Part shown: positions 1 to 7,747 of the stretch, one piece after another
Position numbering within the stretch: the first letter of the stretch is position 1
Layout: every line of letters starts with the position of its first letter
From: Nitrososphaeraceae archaeon
GTDB lineage: Archaea > Thermoproteota > Nitrososphaeria > Nitrososphaerales > Nitrososphaeraceae
Reading direction: 5' to 3'
NCBI GenBank assembly: GCA_031316115.1
Contig: JALDRC010000004.1
Location: 248,001-312,000 of the forward strand
DNA: 64,000 nt
Notes under the pieces: generated by a model
Seen by the model: the letters and a program-made list of their open reading frames with translations, nothing else
The model's database searches: none
Told to the model about the DNA's origin: nothing
Program-made: the position numbers and the translations under genes

Positions 1-38
1 TTCAATGTTCTGTTAATAAAAGATATTTATTATTGTTA

Positions 39-728
39 TTATTGCTCTTGGACTTGTGCAGAACCTTTAGTTGCAGAATTAATTCTTTCGATGAACGTCC
101 CTTTGATTCCTGCGTTTATTTCAATTATGGCTCTCAAAGAACCGTCGTGCAACCATTTTTCATCTTTTAAATCCCCTATGTTCTTCAAAACACTATAAGA
201 TTGTGCAGAAAACTGTGGCGGGATAGTTACAACTAATTGTAGTGTTTCAGATTTCAATGGTAAAATTTTTCTTATGGAATCTATAACTTTTTTAGCTTGG
301 TCTTCAGGTTTCTTGAAAGGATCGATTATTAATCTTACTTGGTCCATCGCATTTTCGATTCTTACTGGTGGATGAGGAATGTGTGTTTTCGGATCAATAA
401 AATTTTTATTTATATATTGAATAATCTGTTTTTTCTTTTCTCCCACCATCCTTCTACGTTGTTCAGTTGTTAGATTAATTTCTCCTTGTTCTAGTATTTG
501 TTTAGCTATTTCAGTTGAATCGATAGTTTTGAATTTTCTAACAAGTTTTTCCTCAGCTATTCTTGTACCCTTATTAGCATCAGAATATATTTCATCAGAT
601 ACCAATATATTTGATAGATCAATTTTCTTGCCTAGTTTATAATCTAATGCAGGATCAGGCTTTACTAAAATCTCAAATTTATCGTTATCAGCAACTAAAC
701 GAACTATTGTTAATTTATTATCAGTCAT
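39..728 (-). CDS. Ribosome maturation protein SBDS (Sdo1 homolog)
   Basis: A 229-residue protein of the SBDS family, which in archaea and eukaryotes helps release the anti-association factor aIF6/eIF6 from the large ribosomal subunit. The N-terminal FYSH-type domain (about residues 1-90) begins with the family's KLTIVRL start. A helical middle domain follows with the QRRRMVGEKKKQII segment and the conserved HPPVRIENAM stretch near residue 120. The C-terminal domain is ferredoxin-like. Length fits the archaeal family. It lies 88 bp downstream of uS9 on the same strand and may be read with the ribosomal operon, though the AT-rich gap could hold its own promoter. Confidence 0.93.
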   Translation of the reverse strand: MTDNKLTIVRLVADNDKFEILVKPDPALDYKLGKKIDLSNILVSDEIYSDANKGTRIAEEKLVRKFKTIDSTEIAKQILEQGEINLTTEQRRRMVGEKKKQIIQYINKNFIDPKTHIPHPPVRIENAMDQVRLIIDPFKKPEDQAKKVIDSIRKILPLKSETLQLVVTIPPQFSAQSYSVLKNIGDLKDEKWLHDGSLRAIIEINAGIKGTFIERINSATKGSAQVQEQ

Positions 729-815
729 AAATTAAAAAAATACTAATGTAGTATATATGCATGTATTGTAGGTGTTAAATTACGAATATATTAATTTACA
801 AAAATAATATTTGGT

Positions 816-1268
816 TTAGCGATATGATTTTTGTTTCTTTCGTCTTGCGCTAGGACCACCAAATTTTTTGGATTCTGTCTGCCTTGGATCTCCTGCTAGA
901 AGATGTCTATCGAATTCATTTATTCTTTTATGGATATCTTGCCTAATACTTTTTGATAATGGATGATCTTTTGGATCTCGAGCACCTTTTGCTTCCCCAG
1001 TTAAGGCTCTAGATATTGCAACTGCAACAGCAAAAGCTTGTCCCATAAACCCACCACCTTCAACTTTTACGCTTATATCTATTTTATTGCGTAAATCACC
1101 TACTATGTTAATTGGTGTTAAAATCAATTCTCTAGATATTTCTGGTTGTATAACCTCTGCTGGAATATTATTAACTCTAATTTTTCCATTTCCCTTAGAT
1201 ATAGTTGCTACTGCTCTTGATGTTTTTCTTTGCCCTGGATACAGATCAACTATTGTTGTTTTTACCAT
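816..1268 (-). CDS. rps9: Small ribosomal subunit protein uS9
   Basis: A 150-residue uS9 protein of the 30S subunit. The start of the conserved domain (GQRKTSRAVATI), the GGGFMGQAFAVAVAISRAL core near residues 70-90 and the basic C-terminal tail ending KSYR, which reaches the decoding centre in this family, are all visible. It follows uL13 by 7 bp on the same strand. The order Rpo3, eL18, uL13, uS9 is the usual archaeal operon. ATG start; length is normal for archaea. Confidence 0.96.
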   Translation of the reverse strand: MVKTTIVDLYPGQRKTSRAVATISKGNGKIRVNNIPAEVIQPEISRELILTPINIVGDLRNKIDISVKVEGGGFMGQAFAVAVAISRALTGEAKGARDPKDHPLSKSIRQDIHKRINEFDRHLLAGDPRQTESKKFGGPSARRKKQKSYR

Positions 1269-1275
1269 TTTCTAT

Positions 1276-1767
1276 TTACTCTCCTTTCCATCCTATTTCC
1301 TTGGCAACCTCGCCAATAGTTATATAATAGGATTCAGATTTGGTTATCTTCGTATCGTCGAATATTTTTATTTCTTTTGACCCTAATTCCTTTGGTATTC
1401 CTATATATACTCTTAATCTCTTGAAGGCGGAAATTCCACTTGGTTTTCTTCTTGGAGTCATAGCTCGTACCATTTTTGTTAAAATTCTATCAGGTCTTCT
1501 TGGATGATATGGGCCATGAATAGGATTTGTAACAGAACCTACTTCAAGACGTTTTTTATATTCATCAATTATTGTATAACGATTTCCAGATAACATAGCT
1601 TTTTCTGAATTGATGATTGATACTCTATTCCCCTGAAGTAGAAGTTTTGCAACGTGAGAGCAAACTCTGCCGGCAATACAATTCGATACATCAACAGTTA
1701 TTTGTTTTGTAATATTATTATCAATTTTGGAGGTAGCATTATTGATATTTTTCTTACTTTTACCCAA
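1276..1767 (-). CDS. rpl13: Large ribosomal subunit protein uL13
   Basis: A 163-residue uL13 of the 50S subunit. The CIAGRVCSHVAKLLLQGNRVSIINSE segment and the HPRRPDRILTKMVRAMTP motif are typical. The first roughly 20 residues are lysine/asparagine-rich and precede the normal domain start, so translation could begin slightly later. However, the ATG used here overlaps the stop of the upstream eL18 gene by 8 nt, which suggests translational coupling. Confidence 0.95.
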   Translation of the reverse strand: MGKSKKNINNATSKIDNNITKQITVDVSNCIAGRVCSHVAKLLLQGNRVSIINSEKAMLSGNRYTIIDEYKKRLEVGSVTNPIHGPYHPRRPDRILTKMVRAMTPRRKPSGISAFKRLRVYIGIPKELGSKEIKIFDDTKITKSESYYITIGEVAKEIGWKGE

Positions 1768-2107
1768 TTATTCTTACACCTTTTCCATCTGGATATTGTT
1801 CAACAAGTTCATTAATGGTAATAACTTTTCCACCTGAATCAACTATTTTTTTCATTGCTGGAACTGATATAGCAAATGCACTAAGTATTATTTTATGTTG
1901 AAGCATTCCAGAACCTAATACTTTGCCTGGAACAATTACAACATCTCCTTCCTTGGTTATATTGTCCAACTTACCAATATTTACCTCAGATTGCCTTGAT
2001 CTAGTTCGTTTAAATTTTTTTTCTATAGATTTCCAAATAGGACTTTGTTTTTCTCTATATGCATTACGCAAACTCGATATAGTATTATTTAAAGGGTAAG
2101 TAATCAT
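1760..2107 (-). CDS. rpl18e: Large ribosomal subunit protein eL18
   Basis: A 115-residue archaeal eL18. Conserved features include the TRSRQSEVNIGKL segment and VPGKVLGSGMLQHKIILSAFAIS, followed by a C-terminal KGVRIIG end. It sits 45 bp downstream of Rpo3 and overlaps uL13 by 8 nt, which fits the conserved ribosomal/RNA polymerase operon. Confidence 0.95.
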   Translation of the reverse strand: MITYPLNNTISSLRNAYREKQSPIWKSIEKKFKRTRSRQSEVNIGKLDNITKEGDVVIVPGKVLGSGMLQHKIILSAFAISVPAMKKIVDSGGKVITINELVEQYPDGKGVRIIG

Positions 2108-2152
2108 ATGACCTTATCCTCTTCCATAGTAACAATCCCCAAATAAACCTAC

Positions 2153-2806
2153 CTAGATAGCACTTTGAAAATCTAGATTTTTTACAACATCGCCTAAAGT
2201 AGTTAATTTTGTATTGATAATATTAACAGCCGATTTTAAGATTTCCTCGGGAGTCAAGGAACCAGTAGTCTCTATTATCAATATAGATTCATTTGCATCA
2301 TTTCCATCTTTTACTATGGCAGCGGTAGTAGGTTGCCACTTTGCATGGTCTTTACCTGTACCTAGTCGGGCATATGCTTCGAATTTTAATTTCTGACCAG
2401 GTGCTAATGTAATTATAGGAATATTCATACTTACTGGTTTTACAAATTCATCTTCTGATACTAGATCTCCTGAAGTAACAATTCTAGTTTTTTCAGTAGA
2501 TTCAGAATCAAGGATTAACAATACACGACATTTAGAACAACCTAAAGTATTATTACAATCGCAATGCTGAGGTAACACAAATTTATTTAATTCTGTTCTT
2601 AATGGTATAAGACCTAATCTATGAGCAATAGCTTCATCATGCATGACAGAAGAGTTTTCCAAAATCACAACATCATCTATTGCTAAAGTAGGAACCTCAC
2701 TAATTGAAATCCTACGGATTGCATTCAAATACTGTCTTGGCATATTAGTGAATTGGAGTACTATTTTCTCATCTGTTTCTTGTAAAACATTTATAGATAA
2801 ATTCAA
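2153..2806 (-). CDS. rpo3: DNA-directed RNA polymerase subunit Rpo3 (RpoD)
   Basis: A 217-residue archaeal Rpo3, equivalent to eukaryotic Rpb3 and bacterial alpha N-domain, which nucleates RNA polymerase assembly with Rpo11. N-terminal dimerization residues (MPRQYLNAIRRISISEVPTLAIDDV) and the HRLGLIPL motif are present. A cysteine cluster CDCNNTLGCSKC near residues 82-93 could carry the Fe-S cluster seen in several archaeal Rpo3 proteins. First gene of the operon continuing into eL18, uL13 and uS9. The cluster is inferred from spacing only. Confidence 0.95.
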   Translation of the reverse strand: MNLSINVLQETDEKIVLQFTNMPRQYLNAIRRISISEVPTLAIDDVVILENSSVMHDEAIAHRLGLIPLRTELNKFVLPQHCDCNNTLGCSKCRVLLILDSESTEKTRIVTSGDLVSEDEFVKPVSMNIPIITLAPGQKLKFEAYARLGTGKDHAKWQPTTAAIVKDGNDANESILIIETTGSLTPEEILKSAVNIINTKLTTLGDVVKNLDFQSAI

Positions 2807-2936
2807 TATTTAGTATCGTTTTTTGTTCAAAAGACTCTTAAAAATCTACCGAATATGACTAAATGGAATTTAAAAAAACCTAAAAATTTAAAGGGAGATA
2901 TATGTTTTTTTAAGACATCTACTTTATTAATTTAAG

Positions 2937-3101
2937 TTAATTTTTTAGAGTATCTTCTTTTTTGTGAACGTAATGTTCTTTTATCTTTTTGGAATAACAA
3001 TTGCTACATAAATATCCATTTATTTGCCAGTCTTTCATTGATTTGTATTTAAAGAGATTTATTATATTATCACATATAGAACATTTTATGGAATTATACA
3101 T
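2937..3101 (-). CDS. Small CxxC zinc-ribbon-like protein (54 aa)
   Basis: A 54-residue ORF read from the sequence. It starts at an ATG preceded closely by GGTGGT, a plausible ribosome-binding sequence, and ends in TAA. It holds two CxxC pairs (C7/C10 and C33/C36, in CSIC and CSNC) spaced for a zinc ribbon, with a basic C-terminus (KKIKEHYVHKKED). It stands alone between Rpo3 and the blue copper gene. No function can be assigned. The 37-residue protein at 14169-14282 has the same two-CxxC architecture. Confidence 0.6.
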   Translation of the reverse strand: MYNSIKCSICDNIINLFKYKSMKDWQINGYLCSNCYSKKIKEHYVHKKEDTLKN

Positions 3102-3346
3102 ACCACCTAGTTACATATAGACATTATAAATATGATAATCTTTTTATATAAAAAATGTTAATACCAGGATATTCTCAAAATAAGTTGAATTAAGATAAAT
3201 TAATTTTTATACTTATATTAATTTCATCTTGAGAAAAGATCAATGTTAGGCAATTCATGACTTGGGGTGCACATTTAAAAATAATATGATTGTTAGATTT
3301 AAAAAAATTAAATAAGACCCTTTCTAATCTATTATTAGTTAGATAA

Positions 3347-3844
3347 ATGGGACTTAATGAAAAGATTATTTTCGTGGCTATTCTAGGTCTTGGAGCTATA
3401 GTAGGAGTTATAACATATACCATATTCATGGGACTTGTACCTACTGCCGGAGACACACGATCTATTTATAGACAAGATTTACCTCCTAAACCAGCAGAGG
3501 CGAGTGCCGGAGCGAAATCCTCGGTAGATGTGTCTTCTGTCGAGCCAGACGTTACCCTAACCATTTTAGAAGGAGCAGCAACACAAGGGAATCCAGATTA
3601 TGATCCAAAGGAATTATCTGTAAAAGCTGGTGATATAATTAAGGTTGATAATGTTGACACTGTACCTCATACTGTTACGAATGGTGAAGGTCCTAACGAT
3701 CCAGACGCAGGAAAAGTATTTGATACCAGTATTATAAATGCAGGAGAGGCTGCAATAATAGATACACAAGAAATCAGTCCTGGAGATTACGCTTACTATT
3801 GTGCAGTACACCCATACATGACAGGAACGCTAAAGATAGAATAA
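3347..3844 (+). CDS. Membrane-anchored blue copper protein (plastocyanin-like cupredoxin)
   Basis: A 165-residue protein with one N-terminal membrane segment (residues 7-30), a Pro/Ala/Ser-rich linker (about 45-65) and a single cupredoxin domain. The type 1 copper ligands are visible: H108 in the PHT motif, then C152, H155 and M158 in the YYCAVHPYM motif. Ammonia-oxidizing archaea use many such periplasm-facing blue copper proteins as presumed electron carriers in place of c-type cytochromes. The anchor places the domain outside the membrane. It is single-gene, with ATG start and AT-rich flanks. The physiological partner is not determinable from sequence. Confidence 0.92.
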   Translation: MGLNEKIIFVAILGLGAIVGVITYTIFMGLVPTAGDTRSIYRQDLPPKPAEASAGAKSSVDVSSVEPDVTLTILEGAATQGNPDYDPKELSVKAGDIIKVDNVDTVPHTVTNGEGPNDPDAGKVFDTSIINAGEAAIIDTQEISPGDYAYYCAVHPYMTGTLKIE

Positions 3845-3936
3845 AGAATAACTTATATTTTTTTTAGGCAAAATCATATCTATTTTTAATAATTTAGGAT
3901 ATCCTTATATTATGTTCGCAAGATAGTTACAAGATT

Positions 3937-4710
3937 ATGGTTTTTTTAGAAATCAAGAATTTACGTGCAAGTATTGATGGAAAAGAAATTCTTAAAGGTT
4001 TGAGTTTAGATATAGACAAGAATGAAGTACATGCCATAATGGGTCCGAATGGTTCAGGTAAAAGCACCTTAGCAAATGTACTTTTAGGTCATCCCAAGTA
4101 TTCCATTATCTCAGGTGAAATAAATGTAAAAGGGAAAAGTATTCTTGAATCATCTACCGATGAAAGAGCAAAACAAGGTTTGTTTCTAGGTTTTCAATAT
4201 CCAATAGAAATTTCAGGAGTTGGATATTCACATTTTTTAAGAAATGCATATAATGCTCTAAACAAGTCATTACTTGAAGATCAGAAAGACAGAGAAGTTT
4301 TCATTACTGTTAAAGAATTCCATGAATATGTAAAAAGAAATTTGGATAATGTTGGCTTAGACCCCTCTTTTTTAAGTAGATATCTCAATGAAGGTTTTTC
4401 TGGTGGAGAAAAGAAACGATCTGAAGTAATGCAAATGTTAGTATTAAAACCAAATATTGCAATATTGGATGAACCTGATTCAGGTCTTGATATTGATGCT
4501 GTAAAAGCAGTTGCTCAAGCTATCAATAATTTAATTGACACAGGAGCAGGAATTGTGGTAATTACCCACTATGCAAGAATTTTAAGATATCTTACCAAGC
4601 TTGACAAAGTTCATGTAATGGCAAAAGGTAAAATTATAAAATCAGGTGGAAAAGAATTATCAGAAGAATTGGAGACAAAGGGATATGGTTGGTTAGGTAT
4701 AGATGAATGA
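3937..4710 (+). CDS. sufC: Fe-S cluster assembly ATPase SufC
   Basis: A 257-residue ABC ATPase of the SUF Fe-S cluster assembly system. Walker A is GPNGSGKST (residues 36-44). The SufC-specific FLGFQYPIEISGV insert follows the Q-loop. The signature is FSGGEKKRSEV and Walker B is AILDEPDSGLD, with H-loop THYARIL. SufC normally works with the SufB-SufD scaffold, which is not in this window. It lies 27 bp upstream of the Cld-family gene and may be the first gene of that operon. Confidence 0.95.
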   Translation: MVFLEIKNLRASIDGKEILKGLSLDIDKNEVHAIMGPNGSGKSTLANVLLGHPKYSIISGEINVKGKSILESSTDERAKQGLFLGFQYPIEISGVGYSHFLRNAYNALNKSLLEDQKDREVFITVKEFHEYVKRNLDNVGLDPSFLSRYLNEGFSGGEKKRSEVMQMLVLKPNIAILDEPDSGLDIDAVKAVAQAINNLIDTGAGIVVITHYARILRYLTKLDKVHVMAKGKIIKSGGKELSEELETKGYGWLGIDE

Positions 4711-4737
4711 TAGAGATATAATAAATCTATTTGTATT

Positions 4738-5508
4738 TTGTTGAAATTGTCTCTAAAAAAGAACAACAACCATACCAATAATAAAGAAAAAAGTAACAAC
4801 GAAAACGTGAATATAAATGATCCTCCAGTAGTAGAAAATAAAAATAATTTACTTTATCTAAATTTTTCTTTTTTCAAGATTGATCCAAAATGGAGATGGT
4901 TAAATGAAATAGGGAAAGAGGAAGCAATCAAAGAATTTGCAAACCTGTTGGAAATAGCTAATACAAAAATGAAAGTCATACCTTATTCTACAATAGGCCT
5001 CAGACAGGATGCAGATTTTATGTTATGGATGATAACTGAATCGATAGAAAAAATGCAAACACTTGCATCAAAGATCTATCTTACAATATTAGGTAAATAT
5101 ATAGAACCATCTCAAATTTATCTATCATGTTCACGAAAATCAGTTTATTCAAGTCAACAAAAACCTGGTTTTGAAAAAGATGTTGTTCCATTACGATATA
5201 ACATAGTATATCCATTTGTAAAGTCCAGAGAATGGTATCTACTACCATTCGAAAAAAGGAAAAAAATGATGGATGAGCATATAGCAATTGGTAGAAAATT
5301 TCCAAATATTAGATTAAATACTTCATATTCGTTTGGTCTGGATGATCAAGATTTTATGCTCGCATTTGAGACAGATGATCTAAAAAGTTTTCAAGACTTG
5401 ATAATTCAATTGCGCGAAACTAAAGTCAGTAGATATATCGTAAAGGATACTCCTATGATTGTTTGTGTAAATAAAAAAATCGAACAAATCATCAAAAGTT
5501 TAGGATGA
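4738..5508 (+). CDS. Chlorite dismutase / coproheme decarboxylase (HemQ) superfamily protein
   Basis: A 256-residue member of the Cld superfamily of heme-binding ferredoxin-fold proteins. Visible landmarks are YPFVKSREWYLLP, then FEKRKKMMDEHIAIGRKF, whose histidine matches the proximal heme ligand region, then SFGLDDQDFMLAFETDD. The superfamily includes true chlorite dismutases, HemQ coproheme decarboxylases and proteins of unknown role. I cannot tell which from the sequence, because the distal residue (Arg in Cld, Gln in HemQ) does not align unambiguously. The start is a TTG; no ATG lies before the conserved domain, and the first roughly 30 residues are low-complexity Asn/Lys. The stop overlaps the next gene (ATGA). 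Confidence 0.85.
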   Translation: MLKLSLKKNNNHTNNKEKSNNENVNINDPPVVENKNNLLYLNFSFFKIDPKWRWLNEIGKEEAIKEFANLLEIANTKMKVIPYSTIGLRQDADFMLWMITESIEKMQTLASKIYLTILGKYIEPSQIYLSCSRKSVYSSQQKPGFEKDVVPLRYNIVYPFVKSREWYLLPFEKRKKMMDEHIAIGRKFPNIRLNTSYSFGLDDQDFMLAFETDDLKSFQDLIIQLRETKVSRYIVKDTPMIVCVNKKIEQIIKSLG

Positions 5509-6170
5509 CAAATATGATTGCATTAAAAGAATGGGCAATTGTGTGTAAAGCATTAGAAGAGGGAAAACAAATTTTGTTACTACGTAAAGGTGGTATTATG
5601 GAATTTAGGAAAGGTTTCGAAATCAAACATTTTGAATTCTTTTTATATCCTACCTATGAACATCAATCCAAAGAATCAATCAAAGACGAATACAAAAAAG
5701 AATTAGAAACATTATTATCTTCAGGATATGATAACAACAAAAAATATAATAAAAATACAATTAACTTGTATGCTAAGGTGAAGGATATTATAGAAATACC
5801 AGATAAAACAAAATTACTAAATTTACAGAATTATCACATATGGAACCAGGAATATGTTACCTCTCGTATGAATTATAATCCTAGTAAACCATTGTATATG
5901 CTATTATTAAGAATATACAAACTAAAAGATCCATTAGTTATTGATGTTAAAGATGAATGGTCTGGTTGTAAATCATGGTTAGATATTGATATTGAAAAAA
6001 ATTGGGAAGATTTCGATTCCGAGCAATATTCTGGCAAACATATCATGAATGAAAAAATTGCTGAGAATAATATAGTAAATAATAAAAAAGCTCTAATACA
6101 TCCTGTGTTAAATGAGGATAGATTCAATGAAATCTTCAATCATATCAAGGAGGCAATATTAGTGAAATGA
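5505..6170 (+). CDS. DUF1802 family protein
   Basis: A 221-residue protein recognised by the DUF1802 N-terminal signature ALKEWAIVCKALEEGKQILLLRKGGI and the following FFLYPTYEHQ segment. No activity is established for the family. The start overlaps the Cld-family stop by 4 nt (ATGA), and its own stop overlaps the aldo/keto reductase start in the same way, so the three genes are almost certainly co-translated. An alternative ATG lies three codons in. Confidence 0.8.
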   Translation: MTNMIALKEWAIVCKALEEGKQILLLRKGGIMEFRKGFEIKHFEFFLYPTYEHQSKESIKDEYKKELETLLSSGYDNNKKYNKNTINLYAKVKDIIEIPDKTKLLNLQNYHIWNQEYVTSRMNYNPSKPLYMLLLRIYKLKDPLVIDVKDEWSGCKSWLDIDIEKNWEDFDSEQYSGKHIMNEKIAENNIVNNKKALIHPVLNEDRFNEIFNHIKEAILVK

Positions 6171-7192
6171 AATATAGAAAATTAGGTCGTAGTGGAATAA
6201 AAGTAAGCGAAATAGGATTTGGAGCTTGGACAATAGGCCTTAATTGGTGGGGAAAAAGTATTGAGGAAGAGGATGCAGTTAAAATGTTGAAAAGGGCCTA
6301 TGATCTAGGGATTAATTTCTTTGAAACTGCAGATATGTATGGTAAAGGTAAAAGTGAGAAAATTATTGGCCAAGTATTTAAGGATATGCGAAAAGAAGTG
6401 ATTTATTCTACTAAATGGGGATATGATCTATATAATAATGAACAAATAGGACACAATGAGATTCCTCAGAAGCATACTAATGATTTTTTACATTTTGCAT
6501 TGAAAGAAAGTTTGCGTAGATTGCAAACAGATTATATCGATGTATATAGTTTACATAATCCGAAAATAGATGCTATGAAAAATGATATTCTTTTTGATGA
6601 GTTAGACAATTTAGTTATTGAAGGTAGTATTAAAAGTCATGGAGTAGCATTAGGTCCAGCAATAGGATGGGAAGAAGAAGGATTGTATGCTATGAAAAAT
6701 AGAAATATTACTAGTCTTCAAACAGTATACAACATTTTAGAACAGGATCCTGGTAGATCTTTTTTAAATATTAATTTAAAATCATCTGACAAAAAAGAAG
6801 TTAAACAAGATAAAAAATATGATGTAGGAATAATGGTCAGAGTTCCAGATGCATCAGGGGTATTGACTGGAAAAATAAATGAAGATACTATCTTTAAGGA
6901 AAATGATCATAGAAGTTACAGAAAGAAAGAATGGATAGTAGAAGCAATGAAAAAAATTGATAAAATTAAACCTATAGCAGATTCCAGGGGTTGGAATATA
7001 GCACAATTAGCGATTAAATTTATTTTATCAAATGAACCTATTTCTACGGTAATTCCTACAGTATTAGATATCGAAGAATTAGAATCTTTTGTAGATATGT
7101 CTGATGGGAAATATCTAAACAGACCAGAGTTGAACCAGATAGAAGAAATGTATGAGAATAACTTTTTTGTGAATAGTGTGATCCATAACTAA
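6167..7192 (+). CDS. Aldo/keto reductase
   Basis: A 341-residue (beta/alpha)8 NAD(P)H-dependent oxidoreductase of the AKR superfamily. The N-terminus MKYRKLGRSGIKVSEIGFGAW is typical. Catalytic tetrad regions are visible: FFETADMYGKGKSE (Asp and Tyr), YSTKWGYD (Lys) and VYSLHNP (His). C-terminal NADPH-binding text includes PISTVIPTVLDIEELES. Last gene of the overlapping Cld-family/DUF1802/AKR operon. The substrate is unknown. Confidence 0.9.
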   Translation: MKYRKLGRSGIKVSEIGFGAWTIGLNWWGKSIEEEDAVKMLKRAYDLGINFFETADMYGKGKSEKIIGQVFKDMRKEVIYSTKWGYDLYNNEQIGHNEIPQKHTNDFLHFALKESLRRLQTDYIDVYSLHNPKIDAMKNDILFDELDNLVIEGSIKSHGVALGPAIGWEEEGLYAMKNRNITSLQTVYNILEQDPGRSFLNINLKSSDKKEVKQDKKYDVGIMVRVPDASGVLTGKINEDTIFKENDHRSYRKKEWIVEAMKKIDKIKPIADSRGWNIAQLAIKFILSNEPISTVIPTVLDIEELESFVDMSDGKYLNRPELNQIEEMYENNFFVNSVIHN

Positions 7193-7747
7193 ATATTTAT
7201 CTCCTGATTTTAATTTCTTTAAATTAAATCATGTTTATACAATGTCTTATTATCGTAAACCGAATGGATCGAAATTATTAATTGAATTCATTTAAATACA
7301 AAAAGTAGAAAATAATACATTACAGATAAAATAAGGATTGTTATTATGATAAGTATTATTTATACTCAAGATATCCTATTAATTTTATAAAGTTATTCTT
7401 TATTTTTCATCTAAAGATGAGAACTTGATTCACAATGAAGTTTTTCATTTTTATCGAATGTTATTTTTAATTAATCAGAAATACATATTCTTTACGAGTA
7501 TGCTTGTGTATCAAATGATATTATGTATTAATAAACACCATTAGATGTATTTTTATCAATTTCTTCATTTTCCATTATTTTGGTTTCGCTTCTTTTAGTA
7601 TCACTGCAATCTTTTTACAAATTCATGTTCAAATAGAAAATTTTCTTATAACTATCTTAATCTTTTCTTGAAAGATTCTTTCTCATATCTAAGATGATAA
7701 AAGAATACGCAAATTCCTCTGTTGAAATAATACTACAATATTAGTCA
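7193..7747. other. Non-coding AT-rich interval between convergent genes
   Basis: About 555 bp between the convergent aldo/keto reductase and MCM genes. Very AT-rich with many short stop-interrupted frames. I see no gene, RNA, repeat or insertion sequence. Confidence 0.5.
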
